Shown in pieces: positions 33,499 to 42,759 of a stretch of 64,000 nt of DNA; position 1 is the stretch's first letter, and each line of letters begins with the position of its first letter. The DNA comes from Flagellimonas ochracea. Its GTDB lineage: Bacteria > Bacteroidota > Bacteroidia > Flavobacteriales > Flavobacteriaceae. Below the pieces are notes generated by a model. The model made no database searches. It was not told where the DNA came from and saw only the letters and a program-made list of their open reading frames with translations. The stretch is from NCBI RefSeq assembly GCF_009903685.1, contig NZ_JAAABI010000002.1, positions 682,001 to 746,000 of the forward strand, in the 5' to 3' direction. A program made the position numbers and the translations under genes.

Positions 33499-33504
33499 AA
33501 GCTT

Positions 33505-34161
33505 TCAATCTTTTAGATAGCTTCCAATTACCACTAGGGGTGCAATTTCGAGTGTGCAAAGGTACAAAATAAAATAGAAAAAATTGGGCAGGAGTGTTTT
33601 TTGATGGTTCTTCAACAGCTTGGCAATTCCAATGCCATTAATAAAAACAATCAACAAGATTGTTCCATAAATTACGATTTTTGAGTCTTTTAGAATGTAG
33701 ATTAGAAGTACATTCCCAGCACAAATAAGTAGGCCGCTATAGTTGAGATAGGAAAATTTGCTGAATATCAATTGCGATATAAGCTGCTGTGTATTGAAAA
33801 CATAGGCTTTAATTCTTTGCAGGACAAACTTGCCCGTTTGAAAAAGAATCAAAAATCCCAGAATATAGAAGAAAGCACTCTTATCAGCACCAACAGGAGC
33901 ATTCAACAGCACTTTTTGCGCCAAGAAAACAAAGAGCGACAAATTGATGAGCTGAAATGCGGTCAAAAGGATATGGAACACATTAAAAAATTGCCTTTTC
34001 CTATGGTCCAGGGATACATATTTGTCGTTGAAGGGCAGCACAATAAAATTCACAAAACGCGCCTGAAAAAGATACTTTCCAAGCGCTAGCAACAGCAGAC
34101 TTAAAAAAACGGATAGCGTCATCCAATCCAAAGAAAAATTTGTGCGCTCTATCCAATTCAT
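33505..34161 (-). CDS. DUF4271 family membrane protein
   Basis: A 218-residue integral membrane protein with about six hydrophobic segments, matching the DUF4271 family found next to hemD in Bacteroidetes. LGKYLFQARFVNFIVLPFND and FFYFILYLCTLEIAPLVV are typical. Function unknown. Its start codon overlaps the stop of the upstream glycosyltransferase by 4 bases (ATGA), so the three genes form an operon. Confidence 0.88.
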   Translation of the reverse strand: MNWIERTNFSLDWMTLSVFLSLLLLALGKYLFQARFVNFIVLPFNDKYVSLDHRKRQFFNVFHILLTAFQLINLSLFVFLAQKVLLNAPVGADKSAFFYILGFLILFQTGKFVLQRIKAYVFNTQQLISQLIFSKFSYLNYSGLLICAGNVLLIYILKDSKIVIYGTILLIVFINGIGIAKLLKNHQKTLLPNFFYFILYLCTLEIAPLVVIGSYLKD

Positions 34162-35819
34162 GGTGCTAAACTAATGGGTTTGCCATTTAGTCCGGGAGGA
34201 AGACCGTGTTCCGAAATACCTATCCTGAAATAACCGGGATTTTCCATTTTCGGCAAAGGCAATCTAAAATTAAAGAAAGCAGTGTCTTTTGGTTCCAAAA
34301 ACTGCTGATATTGCTTTTTAGCTGTTACCTTCAATGGCAGTAATTCTTGAACCTGTTTATGCTTGTTGGAATAGGCCACTGAATATTTCAGAGCATCCAA
34401 AGCAATTGCAAAATCATACGGATTATACACTTTCAATATATTCTCTGAACCATTGTTAGTTTGTTCTACAATACATTTCAAGTTGCGGTAAGACTGAAAG
34501 TCATCCTTAATAAAACCATTAAAAACGGTACTGTCCAAATGCATGTACCTTAAATCTCCACCTTTCCGGTATTTAGTCACGTATACTACTTTTTTCCCCC
34601 GCACCCTTTCCTCTGAATTGTCAATGGAATACTGGTTTTTTCTATACATATAGTTGTTAAGTGAAATCGCGGGAATTCCCGTATAAAATTCATATTTCGG
34701 CGCCCGCCGATAGGAATTTTCAAAGATAATAGGTAGGTTTCCGGCCTTTGATTTGAGTTCGGCGACCCACTTTTTGTTGCCATGTGTTTCGTAGATGACA
34801 GGGGGAAACAAAGGTTGATAAATCAACCATGCCCTTGCGTACAAAAGCAACACCAGACTCACGAGACCAACCCGATACATCAATTTCCTGCTTTTGGCAT
34901 TCTCAAGCAAATGATTAAAAGCTATAACAATCAAGGGAATGGAAATTACAATGGCCCACTGGGCCTGCACCCTTCTGTTGAAACTGGATATAAAAAAGAA
35001 AATCAGCACTCCATAGATCAAATAAACCATTGCCTTCGAGAACTGATCTTTCACTTTAAAACGAAACAACGATGCATAAACCCAGTAAAAAAGTAACCCA
35101 ATAATCACTATGAGGTTAAGAAAATAACCCAACGTAAAACCTTCAAAGGAATAGGGCTGGTTGGGCCGCTCATATATGTGGAATTGAATGGAGATAAAAT
35201 CATGCTGGCACAACCAAAAAAAGTGCGGCAAATAGCAAACCAATGCCAAAACCAAAGCCAACCAAGCTTTCTTTTGGGTGATGAGTTTAATATTGGAAAC
35301 AAACACAAACAAAATCACCAAAACAGCATGGTATTTGCTATACATCAATGCCGCCATCACCAGTCCCAGCAACACGGTCACCCACAGCGAAGGATTTTGC
35401 AGGTATCGTTTGTACAGCAGTAAAAAGAGCGCCGTAAAGAATAGCAATGGAGTATCGGGCAATGTCAAAAAACCATAGGCGTTCATAAGTGTAAAGGAAA
35501 ACACCAATAAGAAAAAATGGATGACATAGTCCTTCTTCTTGGGATTGTCGATCAGCAACCATAAAACAAAATAGGTCACTACCGAAAGCACGCAACTCAT
35601 AAAACGCACCCCAAGCTCTCCATTAAAAAACCAACTACCGATCCAAATCAAGAACGCCACCATTGGAGGATGGTCAAAATAGCCCCAATCCAAATTTTGG
35701 GCGTAGTACCAATAATAGGCCTCATCGTAAATGAGTTCGGTAAAATGACTCTGAATCAGATTGAGGACAAAAAGCACAGCGGATAGAATGAGAAATAGCC
35801 GGGGAAATTTTTGGATCAT
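34158..35819 (-). CDS. Glycosyltransferase family 39 (PMT-like) membrane protein
   Basis: A 553-residue membrane protein with about 11 helices in the first two-thirds and a soluble C-terminal part. The loop ELIYDEAYYWYYAQNLDWGY followed by FDHPPMVA is the PMT_2/ArnT-type catalytic region with the acidic residues, and LPDTPLLFF follows. It should transfer a sugar from a polyprenyl-phosphate donor at the membrane. A polyprenol-phosphate mannose synthase-like gene starts 121 bases away on the other strand and could make its donor. The ATG at 35819 is chosen over an earlier one at 35873. Confidence 0.85.
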   Translation of the reverse strand: MIQKFPRLFLILSAVLFVLNLIQSHFTELIYDEAYYWYYAQNLDWGYFDHPPMVAFLIWIGSWFFNGELGVRFMSCVLSVVTYFVLWLLIDNPKKKDYVIHFFLLVFSFTLMNAYGFLTLPDTPLLFFTALFLLLYKRYLQNPSLWVTVLLGLVMAALMYSKYHAVLVILFVFVSNIKLITQKKAWLALVLALVCYLPHFFWLCQHDFISIQFHIYERPNQPYSFEGFTLGYFLNLIVIIGLLFYWVYASLFRFKVKDQFSKAMVYLIYGVLIFFFISSFNRRVQAQWAIVISIPLIVIAFNHLLENAKSRKLMYRVGLVSLVLLLYARAWLIYQPLFPPVIYETHGNKKWVAELKSKAGNLPIIFENSYRRAPKYEFYTGIPAISLNNYMYRKNQYSIDNSEERVRGKKVVYVTKYRKGGDLRYMHLDSTVFNGFIKDDFQSYRNLKCIVEQTNNGSENILKVYNPYDFAIALDALKYSVAYSNKHKQVQELLPLKVTAKKQYQQFLEPKDTAFFNFRLPLPKMENPGYFRIGISEHGLPPGLNGKPISLAP

Positions 35820-35940
35820 CAATCTGGATTTACAATGGCCCAAAGTTACAAATATTGACCAACTGCGAATCAATCAAAATGTGCAAACCGGTTATACAAC
35901 AAACCAGAAAACCGTATTTTTACGCTCTAATCTTGTGCGA

Positions 35941-36669
35941 ATGGCAGACGGCTTGGTCATCATACCCACCTATAATGAGATAGAAAACATTGAGGCCATC
36001 ATAAAAACGGTTTTCGACCTTAAAAAAGATTTTCACATCTTGATCGTGGATGATAATTCTCCCGATGGAACCGCAAATGTCGTAAAGAAGTTGCAAGAGC
36101 AATTTCCTGAAAGACTTTTTTTAGAGGTCCGAGAGGAAAAATCCGGTTTGGGAACTGCCTATATCCATGGTTTTAAATGGGCACTTAAAAGGGGCTATGA
36201 CTACATTTTTGAAATGGATGCCGACTTTTCCCATCGACCTGCGGATTTAATACGCTTGCACCGTGCCTGTCTCAATGGTGCCGATGTGGCAGTGGGCTCC
36301 AGGTACAAAAAAGGAGTGAACGTGGTCAATTGGCCACTGTTCAGAATTTTACTGTCCTATGGCGCTTCATTCTATGTGAAGATCATCACAGGAATGAAAG
36401 TTCATGACCCGACGGCAGGCTTTGTTTGTTATAAGCGGGAAGTGCTGGAAAATATCAACTTGGATAATGTCCGATTTATCGGGTATGCTTTCCAAATTGA
36501 GATGAAATACAGAGCTTATCTAAAAAAATATAAGATAGAGGAGGTTTCCATCATTTTTACCGATAGGGTAAATGGAAAGTCCAAAATGAATTCAGCGATT
36601 ATTAGGGAAGCCATTTTTGGAGTGATCGTCATGAAATTGAGAAGCATATTCTACAGAAAAAAATTTTGA
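35941..36669 (+). CDS. Polyprenol monophosphomannose synthase-like glycosyltransferase (GT2)
   Basis: A 242-residue GT-A enzyme, dolichol-phosphate mannose synthase type. Motifs are VIIPTYNEIENIEAII, the DDNSPDGTANVV nucleotide-binding site and EMDADFSHRP with the catalytic DXD. It carries no C-terminal membrane helices, like bacterial Ppm1. It likely loads a sugar onto polyprenyl phosphate for the GT39 enzyme divergently encoded upstream. The start at 35941 (MADGLV) matches the family; longer in-frame versions overlap the GT39 gene. The stop overlaps the next ATG by one base. Confidence 0.9.
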   Translation: MADGLVIIPTYNEIENIEAIIKTVFDLKKDFHILIVDDNSPDGTANVVKKLQEQFPERLFLEVREEKSGLGTAYIHGFKWALKRGYDYIFEMDADFSHRPADLIRLHRACLNGADVAVGSRYKKGVNVVNWPLFRILLSYGASFYVKIITGMKVHDPTAGFVCYKREVLENINLDNVRFIGYAFQIEMKYRAYLKKYKIEEVSIIFTDRVNGKSKMNSAIIREAIFGVIVMKLRSIFYRKKF

Positions 36670-38006
36670 TGATGTCAAAAACCATATTGAAGAATGCTAA
36701 AGTGGTGAATGAAAATGCCATTTTTGAAACGGACGTGCTTTTGGAAAACGACTTCATAACCAGAATAGACGATAGCATTTCTGATGCCAACGCCGATGTA
36801 ATAGAACTGAACGGGAACCTGCTCCTTCCTGGAATAATCGATGACCAAGTACATTTTAGAGAGCCAGGACTTACCCACAAGGGAACCATAGCTACTGAAA
36901 GTAGGGCCGCCATTGCTGGAGGCATCACCTCTTTTATGGAGCAGCCCAATACCAATCCACAAACCACCACGATTGCGAAACTGGAAGAAAAGTTTGCCAT
37001 AGCTGCCAAAGATTCCTTTGCCAATTATTCTTTCAAATTTGGAGGCACCAACGACAATTTGGAAGAACTAAAGCGGCTTGATAAAAATACGTGCTCTGGA
37101 GTGAAATTGTTCTTAGGGTCTTCCACGGGAAATATGCTGGTTGATGATGAAGAGGTCTTGGAAAAAATATTCAAAAACACTGAAATGGTAATTTCGACCC
37201 ATTGTGAGGATGAGACTACCATAAGGGCCAATTTGGCAAAATATCAAGAACAATATGGAGATGATATTCCTATTGAGCTCCATCCCATAATTCGAAGTGC
37301 TGAGGCGTGCTATCTTTCTTCTTCAAGAGCCATTGCCTTGGCAAAGAAAACTGGAGCAAGGCTACATGTTTTTCATGTGTCCACAGGACAGGAAACCAAC
37401 CTGTTCATCAATACCATTCCTTTGGAACAAAAGAAAATAACGGCAGAAGTATGTATTCACCACCTTTGGTTTTCTGACGAAGATTATGAAAAAAAGGGCA
37501 CCTTGATCAAATGGAACCCCGCAGTGAAGACCAAGGAGGACCGAGATCAACTTTGGAAGGCACTTTTGGATGATCGTATTGATGTGGTTGCCACAGATCA
37601 TGCTCCGCACACTTTGGATGAGAAAAACAACCCCTATACAAAGGCTCCCTCAGGCGGACCTTTGGTTCAGCATGCCTTGCAGGCCATGTTGGAGAAAGAA
37701 ACTGAAGGAAAAATAAGCTTGGAAAAATTGGTTGAAAAAATGTGTCATAATCCGGCCAAGCTCTTCGATTTGGACCGACGCGGCTTTATAAGGGAAGGGT
37801 ACTACGCCGATTTGGTGCAGGTAGACCGTAATGCTCCAAACAAAGTGGAGAAGTCCAACATCCTATATAAATGTGGATGGTCGCCGTTTGAAGGAACCAC
37901 TTTTGGTTCACAAGTTGTGCGAACTTTTGTGAATGGACATCTGGCTTATGATAGAGGGCGTTTTTCCGAAAAGAAGAATGCCAAAAGACTTACCTTCAAC
38001 AGATAA
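36669..38006 (+). CDS. Dihydroorotase-type amidohydrolase
   Basis: A 445-residue amidohydrolase of the dihydroorotase class I type, which catalyses carbamoyl-aspartate/dihydroorotate interconversion in pyrimidine synthesis. Metal-site residues include the Lys in GVKLFLGSSTG (the carbamylated lysine position), His in ISTHCED, His in HVFHVST and Asp in VATDHAPHT. The first metal motif, normally HxH, reads DDQVHFREPG with Gln in place of the first His; this form is common in flavobacteria. The gene overlaps the GT2 stop by one base and precedes a DUF4296 lipoprotein gene by 3 bases. Confidence 0.88.
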   Translation: MMSKTILKNAKVVNENAIFETDVLLENDFITRIDDSISDANADVIELNGNLLLPGIIDDQVHFREPGLTHKGTIATESRAAIAGGITSFMEQPNTNPQTTTIAKLEEKFAIAAKDSFANYSFKFGGTNDNLEELKRLDKNTCSGVKLFLGSSTGNMLVDDEEVLEKIFKNTEMVISTHCEDETTIRANLAKYQEQYGDDIPIELHPIIRSAEACYLSSSRAIALAKKTGARLHVFHVSTGQETNLFINTIPLEQKKITAEVCIHHLWFSDEDYEKKGTLIKWNPAVKTKEDRDQLWKALLDDRIDVVATDHAPHTLDEKNNPYTKAPSGGPLVQHALQAMLEKETEGKISLEKLVEKMCHNPAKLFDLDRRGFIREGYYADLVQVDRNAPNKVEKSNILYKCGWSPFEGTTFGSQVVRTFVNGHLAYDRGRFSEKKNAKRLTFNR

Positions 38007-38009
38007 AAT

Positions 38010-38444
38010 ATGAAAAAGTTTGTCCTTTTTTTTCTTTTACTGTCCATCGGAAGCTGTGCAGAAAAAGTCATGGAAAAGCCCGAAAATCTTATTCCTAAAG
38101 AAAAAATGGTGCTGATATTGCACGATTTGGCTATCCTGAATGCCGCCAAATCATCCTTTAAAAGTATGTTGGAGAAGAATGAAATTGAAACCATGGAATT
38201 TCTCTATGAAAAATATGGAATAGATAGTGTGCAGTTTTCGCAAAGTGACCTGTACTACGCGTCTGTTCCCTTGGAGTATCAGGCCATTTATGAAGAGGTA
38301 GATGCCCTATTGGAAAAAAAGAAAAAAGTATTGGAAGACTTCACCAAACAAAGAAATGATAGTATTAGAAAGATAAACCAAAAGACAAAGGACAGCTTAC
38401 AGGCCAAAGATTCCGTACTACAGAAAACTACTTCCGACTCTTAA
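38010..38444 (+). CDS. DUF4296 domain lipoprotein
   Basis: A 144-residue predicted lipoprotein: signal MKKFVLFFLLLSIGSC with the lipidated Cys at about residue 16. The mature part contains MVLILHDLAILNAAKS and YEKYGIDSVQFSQSDLYYAS, the DUF4296 pattern, and a charged coiled-coil tail. Function unknown, probably in the envelope. It follows dihydroorotase by 3 bases, a conserved order in Flavobacteriaceae, and its end overlaps the converging epimerase gene by 17 bases. Confidence 0.9.
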   Translation: MKKFVLFFLLLSIGSCAEKVMEKPENLIPKEKMVLILHDLAILNAAKSSFKSMLEKNEIETMEFLYEKYGIDSVQFSQSDLYYASVPLEYQAIYEEVDALLEKKKKVLEDFTKQRNDSIRKINQKTKDSLQAKDSVLQKTTSDS

Positions 38445-39432
38445 ACCTCTCGCAACAAAAAGCAATAGCGTGGTCCAGATTCTCAAAATCAATGTTAAGG
38501 GTTGTTTTTAGCTTTTCACTGCTATACGTATCTTGACGATATAGTCCTTTCATCATGGTTTTGGTCAGCCTTCTTCTTTTTCCTCTAATATTACTGCGTA
38601 ACCAGTCCCACCGCCAAAAAAGTTCCAATACCCAAAAAGGCACTTTTTTTGAGGGAGGATCTACCCCTAGCTTAGGGGCTATTTTTTGAAAAAGGGTTTT
38701 GTAACTCCAATTTTCACTGACAAGGATAAAGCGTTCCCTTTCCACATTGGATTCCATCAATGAAATCATCGATAACACAACATCGTTTACAGAGACAAAA
38801 CCCGTTCCACCCGGAAGAAACGATTTCTTGCCTTTGGCAGCATACGTAAAAAAGGTGCCGCTCCCAGTTCTCCAAAACCCTGGGCCAATTACCACACCTG
38901 GATTCACGATTACAGCAGGCACACCTTCTTGTGTGCCACGCCAAACTTCCAGTTCAGCATTATGCTTGGTGAGCCCATATACAGAAACATTCCCATCGTG
39001 CCAAGGATTTTCCTCAGTAACCATTTTGCCTTTACTGCCATTACCAATGGCAGCAATGGAACTCACATAACAAAGTTTCTTTACTTGGTACTTGTTACAT
39101 AAATTGACCACATTGGCCGTTCCCTCCACGTTGGCCTTTACCAACGACTTGTAATCTCGGGGGTCAAAAGAGATAAGGGCCGCGGAATGATATACGTGTT
39201 CTATCCCTTCAAACGCGCTGTCCAAACTAACAAGGTCAATAATATCTCCCTTGACCCACTCAATTTTATCAAAAGCTGTCGAAGGGTCATCGGAATAAAA
39301 TCCAAAAACATGGAGTACTTTCTTCAGCGAGTCTTTGCTACGGTAAAGCGCTCTGACCTTTTTATGCTGGTTCACCAAATGGTACAACAAGTGGGAACCT
39401 ATCAAACCTGTGCCGCCAGTAACTAAAATCAT
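38428..39432 (-). CDS. NAD-dependent epimerase/dehydratase (extended SDR)
   Basis: A 334-residue extended short-chain dehydrogenase. The N-terminal VTGGTGLIGSHLLYHLV holds the GxxGxxG motif and the catalytic YxxxK is YGLTKHNAE. Similar proteins act on sugar nucleotides, steroid-like alcohols or dihydroflavonols, so the substrate cannot be stated. The C-terminal basic stretch (RGKRRRLTKTMMKG) is unusual for a sugar epimerase. It is monocistronic and divergent from tyrS with an 84-base gap. Confidence 0.85.
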   Translation of the reverse strand: MILVTGGTGLIGSHLLYHLVNQHKKVRALYRSKDSLKKVLHVFGFYSDDPSTAFDKIEWVKGDIIDLVSLDSAFEGIEHVYHSAALISFDPRDYKSLVKANVEGTANVVNLCNKYQVKKLCYVSSIAAIGNGSKGKMVTEENPWHDGNVSVYGLTKHNAELEVWRGTQEGVPAVIVNPGVVIGPGFWRTGSGTFFTYAAKGKKSFLPGGTGFVSVNDVVLSMISLMESNVERERFILVSENWSYKTLFQKIAPKLGVDPPSKKVPFWVLELFWRWDWLRSNIRGKRRRLTKTMMKGLYRQDTYSSEKLKTTLNIDFENLDHAIAFCCERFKSRK

Positions 39433-39487
39433 TTGATAAAAGTACCCATTTGTAGTTGATTTATTAAAGGATGTTCTAAGTTCATTT

Positions 39488-39495
39488 TATATTTG
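39488..39495 (+). promoter_or_regulatory. tyrS -7 promoter element
   Basis: TATATTTG matches the Bacteroidetes -7 consensus and lies 22 bases before the ATG at 39517. Transcription should begin near 39502, so the upstream TTG at 39508 is unlikely to be the start. No convincing -33 was found. Confidence 0.5.
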
Positions 39496-39516
39496 CAGCT
39501 ATCCTAATTGATTACA

Positions 39517-40812
39517 ATGGAGAAGAATTTTGTTCAAGAACTACAATGGAGGGGAATGGTGCACGATTTTATGCCAGGGGTTGAGGAGCATCTCATGGAA
39601 ACTATGCGTGCTGCCTACGTGGGAATAGACCCAACAGCAGACTCCCTGCATATCGGACACTTGGTCAGTGTAATGATGTTGAGACATTTTCAATTGGCGG
39701 GACACAAGCCTTTTGCCCTAGTAGGAGGAGCAACAGGTATGATAGGTGACCCTTCAGGAAAGTCACAAGAACGTAATCTTTTGGATGAAAAAACATTACG
39801 ACACAACCAAGAAGCGATTAAGGAGCAATTAAGTCGTTTTTTGGACTTTGACAGCAATGAACCCAATGCAGCCGTTTTGGTGAACAACTACGATTGGATG
39901 AAAGATTTTTCTTTTCTGGATTTCATCCGGGATGTAGGGAAACACATTACTGTGAACTATATGATGGCGAAAGATTCTGTAAAAAAAAGATTGATGTCCG
40001 ATGCCAAGGAAGGCATGTCTTTCACAGAATTTACCTATCAATTGGTACAGGGATATGACTTTTTATATCTGTATCAACATCACGATTGTACCTTGCAAAT
40101 GGGTGGAAGCGATCAATGGGGAAACATTACCACAGGAACGGAGCTTATTCGTAGAATTGGTGGAGGAAAAGGTTTTGCCCTTACATGCCCCTTAATCACC
40201 AAAGCCGATGGCACCAAGTTTGGCAAAACAGAGGGTGGAAATGTTTGGTTGGATGCGGAAAGAACCTCCCCGTATAAATTTTATCAGTATTGGTTGAATA
40301 CTTCGGATGAAGATGCCGCAAAGTATATCAAGATTTTCACATTCATGGAACGTTCCGAGATTGAGGGTTTGATTGAAACACATAAAGAAGCTCCCCATGC
40401 AAGAGCATTGCAAAAAAGATTGGCGGAAGAGATTACGACTATGGTGCATTCCAAGGAAGATTTGGAAAATGCGATCAAGGCAAGTTCCATACTTTTTGGC
40501 AAATCGACTTCTTCAGATCTAAAACAGTTGGACGAGAAAACGTTTTTGGATGTTTTTGATGGAGTGCCCCAAGCCAAAATTTCAAAGTCAGAGTTGGATT
40601 CTGGACTGGACATGATTGCAGCATTGGCAGCCAAAACAGGTTTTTTGGGATCTAATGGAGAAGCCCGAAGGGAATTGAAGCAGAATTCCATCTCCGTGAA
40701 CAAAGAAAAGGTCAAAGAGGATTATCGTATTACTACCGATGACTTGATTAACAACCGTTTTGTTTTATTGCAACGGGGCAAAAAAAATTATTTTGTGCTA
40801 GTAATGCAATAG
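39517..40812 (+). CDS. tyrS: Tyrosyl-tRNA synthetase
   Basis: A class I synthetase that charges tRNA-Tyr. HIGH appears in [11 protein letters not shown], the tyrosine-binding [14 protein letters not shown] is intact, and [13 protein letters not shown] is the KMSKS-equivalent loop. A C-terminal S4 RNA-binding domain (about 350-431) follows. The 431-residue length is normal for this bacterial type. The gene has its own promoter and is followed 57 bases later by a small lipoprotein gene. Confidence 0.96.
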   Translation: MEKNFVQELQWRGMVHDFMPGVEEHLMETMRAAYVGIDPTADSLHIGHLVSVMMLRHFQLAGHKPFALVGGATGMIGDPSGKSQERNLLDEKTLRHNQEAIKEQLSRFLDFDSNEPNAAVLVNNYDWMKDFSFLDFIRDVGKHITVNYMMAKDSVKKRLMSDAKEGMSFTEFTYQLVQGYDFLYLYQHHDCTLQMGGSDQWGNITTGTELIRRIGGGKGFALTCPLITKADGTKFGKTEGGNVWLDAERTSPYKFYQYWLNTSDEDAAKYIKIFTFMERSEIEGLIETHKEAPHARALQKRLAEEITTMVHSKEDLENAIKASSILFGKSTSSDLKQLDEKTFLDVFDGVPQAKISKSELDSGLDMIAALAAKTGFLGSNGEARRELKQNSISVNKEKVKEDYRITTDDLINNRFVLLQRGKKNYFVLVMQ

Positions 40813-40868
40813 GCCACGCAACGGATATTCCGAGGAACCATCCTAAAAGAGAATCCACCTCGCAAAAG

Positions 40869-41249
40869 ATGAAGAAAACAATCTTGATGTTATGTGCTTT
40901 GGGCATTGTTGCGTGCAGTAGCAATGACAATAATGATATTGAACCCACTGGCGAAAAATGGGTCTTGAACAGCGTGGTCTGTTTTTGTTTCTTTGGGGAT
41001 AATGTAGATTTTAGCACTCATACAATTCAATTTGACCGTACAAACAAAAACGTGGTCATAGAAAATGATGAAGTAATACAGTTCTTGGCACCAGAGGGTA
41101 CATATCCATATACGGTTGATGGTTCGGTGATTACCATTTTAGAAAGGCAATACCGATACCAAGAAGATGGCGATTCTCTAATTTTGACCTTTGTGGATGA
41201 ACCGCTAATAGCCGATGATGAGATTACCTACTTCTATTCCAGAAACTAA
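40869..41249 (+). CDS. Small lipoprotein of unknown function
   Basis: A 126-residue predicted lipoprotein with signal MKKTILMLCALGIVAC and Cys16 as the lipidation site. The mature part is a probable small beta fold with a CFCFFGD cluster (residues about 38-44) in which two cysteines flank a Phe. The repeated pattern of Asn/Asp after the Cys (SSNDNNDIEP) is typical of Bacteroidetes lipoproteins and may direct surface export. No family recognised. It may be transcribed with tyrS; its stop overlaps the converging gene by 4 bases. Confidence 0.7.
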   Translation: MKKTILMLCALGIVACSSNDNNDIEPTGEKWVLNSVVCFCFFGDNVDFSTHTIQFDRTNKNVVIENDEVIQFLAPEGTYPYTVDGSVITILERQYRYQEDGDSLILTFVDEPLIADDEITYFYSRN

Positions 41250-42232
41250 AGCGCCATTAAATTACATCCCCTTATATCTGAATGGTCAAAACGCCCCAAG
41301 ACTTCAAAAGACCCATTCGAAAATGTTTTCCCTAAATCCTGGGTTGCAATAAAACTGCAGGAGTGGACATTGGCGAGATCAATAATATTAAGTCCACCAG
41401 TTTCCCCATACGATTTTGTAGAAAGTGGGTCTTCGGGGTCCCGCACAAGAACACGCATCCAAGGCGGGGCATGAAAAATTCCATCACCTTTGGAATAGGC
41501 TTGGGACAGTAGTTCTGTCATTCCATATTCCGAATGTACATGGGATGTGCTAAAGGCATTTTTTAAGATGGTGTGCAGCTCTTCGCGTATTAGTTCTTTT
41601 CTTCTCCCCTTCATTCCACCTGTTTCCATAACGGTGGTATGTTTTAGAGGTAGTGGAAACCGTTCAGCCAAGTCAAGTAAGGCAAAAGAAACACCAATTA
41701 ACAGTGTTTTGGTCTGTTTTTTTTCCAACTGTATAAGTTTTTTGTTCAGAACCTTCAAATCATAAAGGTAGAAACCACTTTGCGAATGTTTTGAACGTTG
41801 CACCAAATCGTTGACCATATAAATCAAAGACGAACCTTGGCGTTCCAAATAGGAGGGCAGCAGGGCCAAGATGCAATAATCATCAACCGGACCGTAAAAT
41901 CGTTCAAAACCTTTTCTAAAACTTTGTCCATACAGAGATAGATCCGCAATATAGTGTTTGCTTGTTCTGGTGCCCGATGTGCCACTACTTTCAAAAACGG
42001 CTTCGATTTCTTTGTCCGCTGAGGTTACTTTGTGCGTTTTGAAAAATTGGATGGGCAAAAATGGCACATCATCAATGCGGGAAACATTGGATGCCGATTT
42101 TCCCAAATAATTACAAAAGGTTTGATAAACGGAATTGTGACGGTATTGAAATTTAAAAATTTCCATAGCCAACTGATTGAATTCAGCGGCATTGGAAATT
42201 GAGAAAACATCTTGAATACGGTGCAGATCCAT
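41246..42232 (-). CDS. LuxE/PaaK-like acyl-protein synthetase family protein
   Basis: A 328-residue protein resembling the LuxE acyl-protein synthetase branch of the ANL adenylate-forming superfamily. The phosphate-binding loop is FESSGTSGTRTSKHYI and HSEYGMTELLSQAY matches the A5 motif of adenylating enzymes. It is shorter than full ANL enzymes because the C-terminal lid is missing, as in LuxE. It probably activates a carboxylic acid; the acceptor is unknown and no LuxC/LuxD partner is nearby. It is annotated simply as an acyl transferase in related bacteria. Confidence 0.78.
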   Translation of the reverse strand: MDLHRIQDVFSISNAAEFNQLAMEIFKFQYRHNSVYQTFCNYLGKSASNVSRIDDVPFLPIQFFKTHKVTSADKEIEAVFESSGTSGTRTSKHYIADLSLYGQSFRKGFERFYGPVDDYCILALLPSYLERQGSSLIYMVNDLVQRSKHSQSGFYLYDLKVLNKKLIQLEKKQTKTLLIGVSFALLDLAERFPLPLKHTTVMETGGMKGRRKELIREELHTILKNAFSTSHVHSEYGMTELLSQAYSKGDGIFHAPPWMRVLVRDPEDPLSTKSYGETGGLNIIDLANVHSCSFIATQDLGKTFSNGSFEVLGRFDHSDIRGCNLMAL

Positions 42233-42250
42233 TTGGGCATAAAAGTACCC

Positions 42251-42284
42251 AAAAATAAAAAGCGCTTCGGGGAGAAACGCTTTT
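42251..42284 (-). terminator. Terminator after the first mini T9SS gene
   Basis: AAAAGCG (42258-42264) pairs with CGCTTTT (42278-42284), with an inner TTC/GAA pair and a GGGGA loop. On the minus strand it is followed by TATTTTT. It lies 15 bases after the stop of the gene at 42299-42622. Confidence 0.7.
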
Positions 42285-42298
42285 GCTAGATTGTTCTT

Positions 42299-42622
42299 TT
42301 ACTTTACCACGAGTTTTCGGGTCATGGTCTTTTCCCGTTCGGTCACTTGAAGTACATAAACACCAGGAACCAGTCTAGAAATGTTCAACGTATTTGTTGA
42401 GATTCTTTCAGTAAGTACCACATCACCAAAAACATCAAATATTTTAATTTGTTTGCTTCCGTTGGTTTCGGTAGTTATGTAAACTTCCTCCCCATAGGCC
42501 GGATTCGGATACATTTTGAATCCTTCCAGTTCTTGCGTTTGTTGGGTGTTGACTGTAACCAGTTCTTGACCAAATGAGAATAGGGGTAAAGCCATAATAA
42601 GAATAAAGTAGAGTTTTCTCAT
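42299..42622 (-). CDS. Minimal T9SS sorting-domain protein (signal peptide plus type A CTD)
   Basis: A 107-residue protein made of a signal peptide (RKLYFILIMALPLFSFG), a linker of about 15 residues and a type A T9SS C-terminal sorting domain (about 34-107) with FKMYPNPAYGEEVYI, IKIFDVFGDVV and the terminal RKLVVK. There is almost no passenger left after sorting. A homologous mini protein is encoded 137 bases upstream. It may be a small surface factor, or the sorting domain may itself be the functional part; both are inference. Confidence 0.82.
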   Translation of the reverse strand: MRKLYFILIMALPLFSFGQELVTVNTQQTQELEGFKMYPNPAYGEEVYITTETNGSKQIKIFDVFGDVVLTERISTNTLNISRLVPGVYVLQVTEREKTMTRKLVVK

Positions 42623-42759
42623 ATACTCCGATTTGGGATTATGCGGAATATAAAAGTATGTAAATCAATGGGGAAGGGCCATAAAATGTTGTGAAACGGC
42701 CTATTTTGTTGGGAAAGGGGTGAATTTTGATGTTTACTGGAGATAAAACAAGAGCAAAA

